A DNA stretch of 64,000 nucleotides, from positions 992,001-1,056,000 of the forward strand of contig JAIXMG010000002.1 in the NCBI GenBank assembly GCA_025201345.1, given 5' to 3'. Source of the stretch: Thamnidium elegans. Lineage: Eukaryota; Mucoromycota; Mucoromycetes; Mucorales; Mucoraceae. Both the position numbers and the translations under genes were made by a program. Below are positions 26,024-39,200 of this stretch, in pieces (the stretch's first letter is position 1; each line of letters opens with the position of its first letter). Under the pieces are notes generated by a model. That model did no database searches, was not told the DNA's origin, and saw nothing but the letters and a program-made list of their open reading frames with translations.

Positions 26024-27459
26024 TATAGTTTTAGTTTAGTAAATACACCATAATCAAACTTGTTATTTGTTTATTGATTACATACTACGCGTTTAAAATA
26101 ATATTTTAATGCCACATATTAAATTTTTAATTATTCCTTAAGTATCTTTTTTTGTGTAGCAAAGAAAAAGAACAAGAGAGAGAGAGAGAGAGAGGGGGAG
26201 AGAGAGAGAGAAATAAAAAAGAGAGTTTATATATGTTACTGCTAAAACATAGTAACTTACATATGTAAACTTTATGGAATGAGATAAACTATCCCTTTTT
26301 TTTTTTTTTTTTTTTTTTTCTATTGTAGTTGAAAATTTGATAACAAGATATATACCACCAGTAGGTATTGAGGCAGTAAAAAGTTCAAAAATTTATATCA
26401 AATATAAAATCAAGGGGTTTAATCGGAAGTAAATGCCGAAGAGACAATTTTAATTTATCCCCCAGAAACAAGTCTATTACTGTATACAAAATGCACAATT
26501 GACGCGTGCTTGTTAATTTGTTCATAAGTGCTCTTCGTAATATGTATGTATACTCTTTCTCTCGGGAATGCGGGATGTTCCGTTTCTCTATTAACGGAAT
26601 GAATTATATCTTTTTTTTTTCTATATACCAAATATTCATTTATCTATTACTATACTTACTACGCGTATATACATATAGATATATGTTGCATAGTTACAAA
26701 TTTTTTTTCTTATTTCCTTAATACAAAAAGTAATAGGTTTAATCAATCTAGCACTTACTTTTTATATATAAATTGAATTATATTTAGTCACAATACATAA
26801 ACAGACAAGCACATCGTACATAAATAACGTAGTAATGAAGAAGAAATATATTGTAAATCAGACGGTGGTGATACATACTACCTTTTTTTGTAAAAGTAAA
26901 TCATCTGACTCTCTATTACCTCTTGCCTCTCTTTTCTTTCTTTCGCCCCCTTTCTAAAGTCACCCCCAGCATTTTCAAAAAAAAAAAAAAAGACTTTCTA
27001 TTTTTTCCCGCCAAAACCTCCCCCCAATTCTTCTTGTTTTATTATCATGTATGTAGGTTTGACTGAATATGTATTGTATGTATATAAACGTATAACAAAA
27101 AGCGGTTGAGCTGTATTTATATATATATACACAGATGTTTAGTTTATGGATAGATGAAAAAAAAAAAAAAAAAAAAAAAAGTACTTTTTATTTGTTATTT
27201 ATATTTGTTATTATTACATATATATTTCCCTCTTCTTTTTGGTATTTTTCCCCTCTCTCTCTCTCTTTTACTCTTCTACCTTTCTATTTAAGAAAAAAAA
27301 AAGGTCTTCTTTTACTACTTTTTTTAAACTTCTTTATATATCCACATTAAAAAAAAAGATTTTTTTTTTAATAATAATAATAATAACAATAATAACAAAA
27401 CAGTACTTTTTTTAAAAAAAAAACTACTTTCTACAACTCTATTTATTTGTCACACCAAA
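26024..27459. other. Intergenic region with microsatellites
   Basis: Holds a (GA)n repeat, several T and A tracts (26298-26320, 27160-27180) and pyrimidine-rich sequence (26900-27300) that is probably the promoter/5' leader of the downstream regulator. No gene seen. Confidence 0.4.
26174..26211. repeat. (GA)n microsatellite
   Basis: About 38 bp of GA dinucleotides interrupted by a GGGGG run. Confidence 0.9.
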
Positions 27460-28727
27460 ATGTTAACAGATGAAGACCAAGTATCAAGAATTTTCGCTTG
27501 CCCTCAATGCCCAAAAAGTAATACATGTACTATTTTTTAATACATCAAATTTTTAATCAATTTTTTTTTTTTTTTTTTTTTATTACTAGTATTTGCCACC
27601 CGTTCAAACTTGTAAGTACTTTAATCATTTTTTTTTATATCCCCCTTCCCCCCTTCTTTTTTGATATAATGTATGATTACTTCTTTTTTTTTTTCTTTTT
27701 TTTTTTCTTTTTTTTTTTAACTTTAATTCTTTCTTATAAAAAGGAAACGCCACATGGAAAATCCTAATATTCATAATATACCTTATGTTAGAAGCCGCGA
27801 TCAAAAGCGGTGGAAAGGTCACTCTAAAAAGGTTGTATCGAAAGAAGAAACTACAGAAAGGTAATAAAATAAATAATAAATACATTTTGTTAAAAAATAA
27901 TCGCATTGACGACGTAAATATCTGATAATTTTCAGCAATAATGATAGGATGAGAAAATGGCGTGCAGAAAATCGAGAGAAAAACAGACAAAATGATTTAA
28001 GATGTCGTGTTTATCGTTTAGCGCGTCAAAAGTATGGTGAACATGATTCAAGTGAAAAGCAAGGATTTGTTAGAGAAGAAATTGCTAGAAGATTAGGTCG
28101 TCGTATGATGATGGAAAGAAGAGAAGCCAATGGTTGGACTCCACCTACTAGAATGCGAAATGGCATTAGAGTAATGAGTCCAGTTCATTTTACTACTCCA
28201 CCTTCAAGTCCTTTATTAACATCTTCTAGTAATACCATGTTATTATCTCCATTAAGTGATTTGGTAGAATTACCCTTTTTCAGTGTACCTCAACAAAAGA
28301 TTGAATTACCTTCTATTGAAAGATTTACCAGAACAAATTCTTGGTCCTCTTCACCACCCGATTTTTCTTCTGGTTCAGCATCCTCTTCTCCTGTACTGCC
28401 ACATCTATCACCTAATTTACGTAATACCAAACGTCGTACTAGCAGCAGTAGCATAAGTAGTGCAAGTAGTGTCACGAGTGATAAACAACATCAAATCAAA
28501 AAAGAAAGACGACGATCTTTATCCGTTTCGTCTGCAAAAGCAAGCATCAATACTTGTCTATCAGTAAATACAACACCTATTCCATCTACTACTACACAAT
28601 CTTTATTAACACCTGTTACTCCATCAGAAGAAGTAGATGCTTCAACAGCAGGGGCAAGTGAGGATTTTTGTGTGTTACCATCAATGCATACTTTTCTATC
28701 CTATGCACCATCAGCTGTCGATAGAGT

Positions 28728-28758
<31 letters not shown>

Positions 28759-28884
28759 AAATCCTGTTGCATACCTACGATTACTACAAAAGGCGGAATT
28801 AAATATGTCGACTCTAACAAAATACTAGACGAATTTGTCGGCGTTGTTCTAAATTACGTAGATAATGCAACAGTGGCACAATAA
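27460..28884 (+). CDS. C2H2 zinc-finger protein with DUF3020 domain, putative transcription regulator
   Basis: Exons 27460-27517, 27590-27611, 27744-27860 and 27936-28884 join in frame for 381 residues. The N-terminus carries one C2H2 finger spread over three exons: FACPQCPKIFATRSNLKRHM, then ENPNIH. A basic region follows (RMRKWRAENREKNRQNDLRC, about residue 70) matching my knowledge of the fungal DUF3020 domain, then EIARRLGRR. The rest is low complexity: serine-rich stretches, threonine/proline runs and an 11-residue polyglutamine tract (28729-28760). Such composition suits a transcription factor. Target genes cannot be inferred. It is preceded by a pyrimidine-rich leader and small introns containing long T tracts. 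Confidence 0.85.
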
Positions 28885-30248
28885 ATATTTACCTTTTTCC
28901 CCCTCTCAATTCAGCATCACTTTTTTTTTACTAGTTATTATTATCATGTATATATAAAAAAAAAAGAAAAAAGAAAAAAAAGTTTTTTTATACACGTATA
29001 CACCCACCCACCTACCCACACACACACACACACATTATCACATGCAATTTGCTACTATTTTTTTTTTTTTTTTTTTTTTAATATTCATCTTTATCCCCCC
29101 CCCCTTTTTTTACTAGTATACATTATAAACAGTTTATTGCTTTTTTTTTTTTTTTTTTTTTTTTTGACCATCCTTCTCCTCCCCTTTTTACTCAAAATAA
29201 TAATAAAGAGAATCAACAGTTTTTTTTAAGTTTAATGCTATATATGCTTCACAATCGAGTCATAAATAAAATAAAAAAAGTGCGCCACAAAAAAAAAAAA
29301 AGGTTATTCCCTGCGTAGTAAAAAATGATCTTTTTTTCTGACAAAAAGTTCTAGTTTTTATTTTATGGGTGGTCTGATCTCAGGCGCGCCTTGCATAACA
29401 GTTTCAAATGATCAACAAAAATGTGTTACGGTTGTACAAATTACTAGCTATACTTTTAATAGTTTCAAAATTGTATTTGTTGTTTCTTTTTTTAAAAAAG
29501 AAATTACCTTTTTTATTTTTCTAATAGGGAGAGAGTTATACTGAAACACCATTTGAAAAAAGTAGGTTTTTTTTCTTTTTCTATAAAAATTGTGTGCTAC
29601 ACATGAACCGCGCAGAATTGTTAAATAGCAAATAAAGAAGTAGAGAAAAAAGATTAAGGATTATTACAGAGAGTACGTCATTTTACTTTTTTTACTCGAA
29701 AAAAAAAAAAAAAAAGAGGGGTTTCTTTTTACGTTGACACTTGGGCTTAGATACCGTTACCAAGTCGTGTGTTGTTTCCAATGCTCTGGTATATATACAT
29801 ATATAAAAGTAACCCTTAAAAAAAAGGATTCAGTAGGTTTTTTTAGGAGGAAAAAAAGAAGCTTTTCAGGGTGATTAAAAAGTCTTACGCCTCATCAAAA
29901 AGTAGTTCATGCGTTAGAAAGAAAAAGCACTTCCGGTAGTGACTTGTATCATACTAGCAGTTTTTGGTACAATAAGTACAAAGCAAGGTTAGACTACGCG
30001 CTTTTAGAATATTTATATACACTTTGTATTTCAAATCCTACTCATGTTAGCGTAAACAAACATTTTTTTTATCATCCATTTCAACCTGAGTTCTAAAGAG
30101 GGGCCTTTTGTCCGCCCCGCGACTTTGCCAACCAAGCTTTCCCTAAAACGAAAAAAAAAAAAAAAAAAAACCTTTTCTTTTTTGGGACTCAAAAATCTTT
30201 TTTTCTTTCTTTTTTTTTTTTACAAGTGATATATAAGAAAAAAGATAG
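28885..30248. other. Intergenic region, homopolymer-rich
   Basis: About 1.4 kb of T, A and C tracts with a short (CA)n stretch (29018-29033). It contains the 3' flank of the regulator and the promoter of the HECT ligase gene. No gene seen. Confidence 0.4.
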
Positions 30249-33200
30249 ATGAAAATAACTAGAGTTTCTTCAAGAAAACTAAGTCCTTTGGTATATAAAA
30301 AGAAATTACAAGCAAAAAAAAATTACCAGTTACTTATATTTATTTTGTAGCCTTCGGGATTGGCAACTATAGTAGAGCATTTAGTTAATGATGAGCAGGA
30401 TCAAATAAAGATTTGGGCAAATATGAAAGATTGGAACTATCCCAGAGGAGATCTGTTTCAATTTGTAGGTGTACTCAATCGCTTTGATACTATTTTAGAG
30501 ACAACATGTCAAGAATACGAACTTGATAAACATATACAAAAGAAACCTTTTCAGGTTGAAATAAAACAAACTTTATTAGCCATCATGAACTTGTCCAAAT
30601 TATTATTCGAGCATTGTACAAATAGAAATCTATACAACTCATACGAGGTATTTTTTTTTTTTTTTTTGTGTATACTCGAAAAAGGAGGAGCATAATTTTC
30701 ACTAACATTCAACAACAAAAAAAATTAGCATTTAAATAATTTACTCAATACAACCGATATTGACATTCTAGAATCTGTCTTACGTCTCATGTCTAAACCA
30801 GCTCAACGCGTCAATAACCCGAAAGCAGTTCAGTCTAGTTTTATCGCTCCTCAAGATAAAGTAACAGAGTTGGCAAGAGGAGGTAATATCACAGACCTTA
30901 TGGCAGATACAGTTGATGTAAATAAAGATATCAACAAGGTCAGTATGTCCTTTTATCGTACTGAAGGTGATGAAGGTTTGGAAGTCATAAGCTTCAGAGC
31001 AGATCAGTCCATGACAGATCAAGACTTATTCTGGAAAACTGTAAATGAACATCACATTCCGGAAGAGTACCATTTCGAACTGTTGAATAGAATCAGAATC
31101 GCTAATCATACTGCAGAAGTGCTGGTTAGAAGACAATTACTTATCATTAGATTTATTGCAATTGTTATAATGGGTAAAAAAAAAAAAAACACACACACAC
31201 GTACGAAAAGATTTATTTGTAGACTAATATATATTTGAAATAGCTCATACAATGTCTGAAACAATCGCTCAAAATAGAGTGTTTATATATGAACCTCATT
31301 TAGTTCCACAAATAGCTCACCTTGTAAGCTATGATACTCATGTCCCTATAGTAAGTACAAGCAGTGAAATTTGAAATAGATTTGTTATTGATAATACATG
31401 TTTGTAGGATATTCAAACCTATGCATTGTATGCTTTGGACGGAATTGCAAGACATCGAACAAAAGTAACAGAAGTTTTAACTGCATTTAATGCTTCTGTA
31501 AATCATGGTGTTTTACTTCATATATTACGCCAATTTAGTCAAGGAACAACAAGTACGTCCTTTATATATATATATATATGCATTTATATCTAAAACTCTC
31601 TTATAGTATACACTGTCGATTTTCTTGATGCATTTTTTAATTTGTTGACATTCCTATTTCAAACACAAGCTGGTGGACAAATGTTAATGTCTGCGGGCAT
31701 CATGTCAACTTTAATTCAAATTATGGATAATGTTAAGACAAAGACTGGAATTCATATCAAAGTTCTTATCAAAGTGGTTGGATTATTGGATACGATTATG
31801 AACAATGTAAGCACGTCCTTTTCATCCTTCTGCAGCGAAAATGGATTAAACTCATTATTAAAAGTAATTGAAACTCAAGTGGATCAATGCATTGCTATCC
31901 AACACATCGACAACTATGATTCTCTAACCCTTGTCAAGAACACTTTACGATTTTTAATCCGTATGATGGAATCTAGCGACACAGCGGACGGTTTACGTAA
32001 CTTGATTGAATCTAGCATCCCTCATACAATTAAAAAAGTATTAGAGCATCACAAGCTGTTTGGATCCAGTGTGTTTTCACTTGTGGTTAATGTAACAACA
32101 ACTTTTATTCATAACGAACCTACTTCTTTATCCGTGCTGCAAGAAATCAAATTACCTCAGACGTTTTTAAATACATTTTTAGAATATGATCAACCGGATT
32201 GTGAAGTATTGATGGCGTCGGTTCATGCGTTTGGAGCTATATGTTTAAATTCGGCTGGCCTAGCTATGTTTAATGAGGCAAAGCCTTTACCTCATTTCTT
32301 TGAGTTGATGACCAAACCGAGCTTTGTTACTAATCCCGTAGAAGTCGGTGGAGTGACTGCGTTAGGTACAACTATGGATGAATTGATTCGACATCATCCT
32401 AAATTGAAAGCCGAAGTTTTTGCGTGCGCCAATCAATTATTGTTAAATGTGATTAAAGTCGGAAATTCTGAAGAAGGAAAACCTTTAAATAATAGTCATC
32501 AACTTGTATACAAAAGACAAGAAGATGAAAAGACAGAGTGTCTTTTATTAGGGCATGTTGATTTGGTGGCAAGGGTAATCTATATGTGTATCTATTTTTA
32601 TAGTAGATATAAAACTAACTTTATATTGTAGTTCTTGGAAGGATTTCTACGTAATACGGATAATATCAAAGAGTTTGTAAATTATAATGGACCAGATTTA
32701 CTTTTAAGTTATTATGCTTTACCTATGCTTCCTTACAACTTTTCAGTCACCAATGCATTCGATTCACTTAGTTTTGTCTTCCGTCTTATCTCGGATGTGT
32801 CCCCTATGCCGTTCGCTAAACTGATTACGCAAAGAGTATACGATGCTTCTCGATTTATTTTCAGTGATGAGTTGGATCATGATAAGAGTTCTGTATTTGA
32901 ATATACTAATGTTGATGGTAAGTATATATATATATGTATAAATGTTCATCTAGGTATTAAACCCGCGTTTTTTTTTAAAAAAAATGTAGGTCATGATCAA
33001 GGATTGTTAAAGAAAGGAAACGATTTATTTAGAAAATGTAGTATATTATTTGGTTATATCGGATTGCTTTCTACCGTGTTTGCCAATGCTATTTTAACAA
33101 ATACTAAAAACGCAGTCAAATTTGTCGAATGGTCTATTGAAACAGATGAAAACCTTAGCAATCTTGTCTTGTTACTTGGAAGTATCCACAGGTAAAAATA

Positions 33201-36200
33201 ATGATAATTACATCTATATAGTTATATATTTACGCATATAATTTATTAGAACCATGGTTTGGCAGAATATTTTATTAAGAGAAAGCGTTCCTAAAGCGTG
33301 GTACAATACAAGTACACAAGCATCTGAAGACACGTCAGTAGACCTTAAAGACCCTCGTGTAATTAATGTAAGAAGATTTAAATTACTGTTAAGTGAGATA
33401 CCTCCTGCTTTGATGCCAGTATTACAAGGTATCATCAAAGTATCCGTGAATAGACGTTCAGTTTCATCCACCATGCTCAGCCTCACCCAAAGATCGGAAA
33501 AAGTAGCACATTATATCGCAGAGGTGTTTAACGATAACCTCCAATATATGCGTGACGATTCCCCCATTTGTAAATATGATTATTACGCATCCATGTTCTC
33601 CATGATCTCCATGTTGTTACTAGACGATAGATCAAGAACCGCATTAGAGACCCCTGTAGCGGTTGCGTTTGAACAAAAGGGTAATATTGATTTCTTGGTA
33701 CGTAATTTACTGCCAAAGTTTTGGAAGGCAGCAGAAACTCAAATTGAACAAGATAATCAATGTGAAGACGGAAGTCAATTGCAACGTATTAATACATGTA
33801 TTGAACTCTTGTTGGCTATTGTACATCATCTAGGGTCCTCTAAATTGTTTCATAACTCGCCTCATACTACCATCTTGACGAGTTTACATCCTGATGATGA
33901 TTTTGGAAGTAATATGCGTTTGAACCCTCAACATTGGATGGCTACCATGCAATTGAAATTCTCGGCTATTTACAAGTACTTGGAAAGTCCTTTATTACAC
34001 AAGTTTTCAAGACATGTCTTACATTCTCTGTTAAGGTGTGTTACACAAAATATGAAGAATGAAGAGGAACGGCCGATTACCAGACATGTCATGCGTGGTA
34101 ATTCTATTGAATATGAAGCTAATCGAATTGCGCTGATTGAGATGGGCTTTGATCCCACGTTGGTTGAATCGGCCTTAACTCGATTTGATGGTAACGGTCT
34201 TTCTTCGTTGGATTATTTGTTTAGTAGACGTTTGGTTGAACATCCTGAAAGTGATGGCCCACCTCATTTACAAATTAGTTCCAATCTTTTAACCTCTCAA
34301 CCGTTAACTGAGCGAGAGTTTAATGCTGGTGTTCGTATTTTGGTCAATATGTGGTATGATCAGGAGCTGGCGACAAATGTGTTACGGACCAGTAATGATT
34401 TGGTGGAGGCGACACAGTCTTTGTTAGCGTATGACCGTCTTCCATCTAGAAATAGTAGTGCAGTAGATGCGAGTCGAGCGATTGAGTCAGGAAATGCTGA
34501 AAGTATCGGTGTTGAGAATACTAATACTGAAAGCACCAATACCGAAAGTACCAATAATGTAACCGCCACTGTCGAAAACACCACTGCCGAAAACACCAAT
34601 ACCAATGAGCTAGAGGAAGAGGATGAGGACGATGATCAATATGAAGATATTGAAAGCGAGGAAGAAGAAGAAGAAGAGGAAGTCATGTTTGTTGACGATT
34701 CTAGCAAAGATTCCTCTGAACATACAAAAAACAACTATGGTGAAAAGAAATTATCTGAAACCATAAAAGATTTAGAAATAATTCGCAAAGAAATGCGATC
34801 AACTATTCCTCCTATCCTTGCACGCCTAGTAGATAAACGTAGCGATATTGATTTTGAAGTACACGATTTAATGGTTGCGTTGTGTTGCGGAGACCCACTT
34901 CGCCTGGCCGAAAACACCAAACAAACCATGCAACTTTTCTTTGGCGAAAATGATAAGACAGTAACCAAAGACAAGAGAAGTTTGTTTGAATCGTCTATTA
35001 ACAAGATTCGAATCTTTGCTCTCATGCTACGTGAACCTGCTATTCAAGATGTCATGTCACTTTTAATTACTACCATGTCAAAGTTTATGGATTGGTTTGA
35101 TTTCTTGGACTTGATTGTTACGTATCCTGAATTCCCTGATCCTAAATGGCTTACAACTTTGTTTTTAATATTGGAGGTTGGATTAGCTCAAGCAGATGAA
35201 CCAAAGCAAGAACCTTATCCTACTATTGAAGGTATCACCACAGATAAAAACGGGTTGAATGATCGACCTGTGACACCTACCATTGTGACACCTGAAAACC
35301 GTACAACTTTAATGAATTATTGTATCAACTTACTTAATATGGAAACCTTATCTCAAGATAACATTATTTCCACTTTACGTATTATCGTTCGATTGACGAA
35401 GCATCATGCTGCTGCTGCTCAATTTGTTGCTTTAGGTGGGTTGGAACCTTTGTTTAAACGTCCCAGTAAAAGCTTTGAAGGCATCAAGATTCAACAAGCT
35501 TATATTATTATGATCTTGCGCCATATTATTGAAGATAAATCAGTTTTGATGAACTGTATGCGTGAATGGTTATCATTTTGGTTTACGGTCCCTCCTGCTC
35601 GTTTCTTGGATGTTTCAACTTATATTAAAAATAATAACAGTATGGCATTACGGGATCCAGAAACTTTCTTGCAGATTAGTAGTCAAATTTGTCGATTATC
35701 TAATTTCAAGTCCGGTAATATCAAGAATATTCAATATATTGGACAACAACAATCATCAGAAGAAAATTCAGATTCTAGTGCAGAACAAACACAACAAGAA
35801 GAAAAGACGGATACTGTAGATACACAAGTTATTTCAACTGTTAATGATGATGGCGATAAATATAACTCTTCAGTTGTTGTTCACTTTTTATTAAACCAAT
35901 TGGTACAGATACAATCTCAAAAAGAAGAAAGCAATATCAAGATTGGCTATACCGGATTTTTACTTCAATGTTTATTAGAATTGATTTCCTCCTATCCATC
36001 ATGTAAACATGATATTATTGTTTTCAATAACAATCAATCCTTGCAAGCAACAGATAGCGTGCTTTCAAATCATGCTCGTATAAGACAATCCATCTTATTT
36101 ACTCTTGTGAACAAATTGTTACCTTATAATGCTATTAACCCTACCACAGATCACGAACGTAAACGACAAGGCATATCTATGTGGGTTGCTTCTTTATTAG

Positions 36201-39200
36201 TTTCCATGTGCTATGATACAACGCATTTTAGTAACAATGATCAAAAGGTACAAGAGACATCGGAGGAAAAATTAACAGAGATTAGAAAACATGTATTGGA
36301 TGTTGTTTATCGTTCGTTCAAAGATACACTTCAACCAAATAGTGCATCTAGTACTAGTGCTAAATACATTCGTTATTTTGCACTTGCTGAATTATGTCAT
36401 CGTATCTTAAATGCTCGACCTGTTTCTATTAGCCCTGCAGCAGTAGCTGCAGCTCAAAACGGTAATAAGGATACTGTGTTGGTGGTTGCTAAATTGATGT
36501 TGGAAAAGAAATTTGTGCCAGTTTTGATTGCGGTTGTAAACGATGTGGATGTGAACTTTCCTCATGCAAAAATGATTCTTAATTCGATCTTACGACCTTT
36601 AGAGCAATTAACGAAATTGTCTATTCGAATTGATCGTACTAGTTTTGAAGAAGAAGAAGAGGAAAGGAAATTGGAAAAGAAGGATTTGGATGATGAGAAT
36701 CATGACGATCTTTATTTACCAATGGATATGGATGAAGAAAATGATGCAGCGCAAGAAGAAGTGTCGGATTTATATAGAAATTCTTCGTTGGCCATGTATG
36801 ATGGTACGGTGCTAGAAGAAGGGTCTACTGATGAGTCTAGTGATGAGTCTTCAGAAGAAGAAGATATTGAGATGGCTAGGTAAAGTATATCAATATACTT
36901 GTTATATATATATCTGACTTTTTTTTTTAGTTCGGGCGAAGAGCTTATTGATGAAGATGATGAAAATGATGGTGCATCTACTACTGGTAGCTACGTTACG
37001 GTTGATAGCGAAGAAGAAGCCAACGCAGCGGAAGATATTGAGTTGATGAGAGGACATGGATTCCATCATTCCGGAGTTGATGACGATAACGATGTAAGGT
37101 TACCTCTTCTTTTTTTTTTTTTTGCAAATATAATGATAACTTACATATTTTTGTTTTTTCTTTAAAAAAAAAGGATACTAGCGATGATGGAAGTGATTCA
37201 GATGGTTCTAGTGAATCTGGCATGTCATATTCTTCGAGTTCGTATGAATCATCCAATGAATCTCTTAATTCGGATAGAAGTGATTCTATTCACTCGGATG
37301 ATAGTAGAGAAATGGCATGGCATTTAGAAGATATTAATGATGAGTCTGGGTTTATGTCTCGTAATGCACACGATGACGGTCGCCCTGGACGCCATCATCA
37401 TCACGCTAGACAAATCGTTCAAGCTGAAATAATGGTATGTATTTTTTAATTTAACCTTTTATAACACGCATTTTTTTTTTTTTTTTGTATTGATCTTTTT
37501 TATTATTATTACGTAGACTGATTCTAATGATGATATGGATGTTGATCAATCCGACTTAGATGAAGACCAAGACTCTGACGATCTTGATCAAGATGAAATG
37601 GATGATGTTGAACGTAACTGTAAGTTTAGAGCATTATGTTATATCATACCAAGTATCTTTTTTTTCTAAAAATCTAATTGAAATTTAGTGGAATTATTTG
37701 CTCGTGGAAGTCCGTTAGGAGATGGTAGATAACATGAAACATAAACAATAACAAAAAAAAAACTAATTAATTTTTTTTTCTAAGGTGTACATATAATTAA
37801 CCCCACTATCAGAGGCTCTGTAAACAATGCCACAGGTAATAGTATTGGAGTAGGTAGGTCGTTTGATAGAGACAACATCATCTTGCATCCTCTTTTAAGA
37901 AGTGCAGCCAACCCCAGTGTTACAACATCTGCAGATGGATCCTTTTCCCCTGAGACAGCCATCTTATCAGGTGCCAACAGTAACCATTTGCAGGCATATG
38001 AAGATATTATCGGTGGAAGCGCTGTGCGTATCTTAGAAAATCTTTTGAGTCAGCAACATCAAAGAAATAATGCCACTTCCGCCGACGCTCATAATACACA
38101 GCGTCCTGCTAGATCTCAACCAGTTACTACCGACGCTATTGAAGACACTAGTTTAAATCAAGAAAATAAGGATACGCTCAATTTACTTCAGGAATTTCAA
38201 CCTATGCAGTCTGCTGATCGATGGATTCAAGAAGTCCAAATGGTTTATATCTCTTCTGTAGCCTCTGCTAAGGCTGCAAGGTTAACAAACACTTTGATGG
38301 CTAGATTGATAAAGATTGCAAAGGAAGAACAAGAAAAACAAGTACATTCCGAAGATGGTGATGGTAATAATACAACTATGGATACAGCTGCTCCTGCATC
38401 AGAAAATGAATATATGGAATTGGATGGATATGATAATGATCTTTTAACCGTTGTTAGTGATGCTGATGAAGAAATTTTAAATTTAGAAACTGAAGAGGAC
38501 GAAGGTGAAGAAGAAGCACAAGTCGATCCTATAGAAACTGAACAACAAGAACGTGTTGTTGTTACAATTAATGGTGAAGAGGTGGATATTACTGGAACAG
38601 GTATTGATGCAGAGTTTTTGGAGGCACTTCCTGATGATCTACGTGCTGAAGTACTTAGTCAACAAATGATTGAACGTCGCTCTTCAATTCAAAGTATGGA
38701 AGATGATACAATTAGTCCTGAATTTTTGGACGCTTTACCACCAGAGATTCGCGAAGAAGTTATTCGTCAAGAGTTTATGGAACGTAATAGACGTCAAACA
38801 AGACAGCAATCAACTGAACCTACTGAAACCAGTAATACTGAAGATACTAGTAATCGTAACTTACCTATAGCAATTAATGTAACTGATCTTGGTGGTGTTG
38901 AAATGCATCCTAATTTGGGTCTTGCTGGTCGCAGACTATTTGATTTTAATCCAATGTCTGGTCCTAACCCAAGAGAAAGTACAAATGCATCTACTTGGAG
39001 AATAGGTAGATCTTCTGAAAATATTGCAGCTAGTTTTGGTAATAATTCTTCAAGGAAGGCTGTACTTCATCGTGATGCTATTCGTATTGTTGATAGATCT
39101 CAATTGGCTACCCTTACTCGTCTGTTATTTGTTCCTCAATCTATCTCGAAGGCATTGTTGAATAGATTGTTACTGAATCTTTGTGAGAACAGTAAGACAC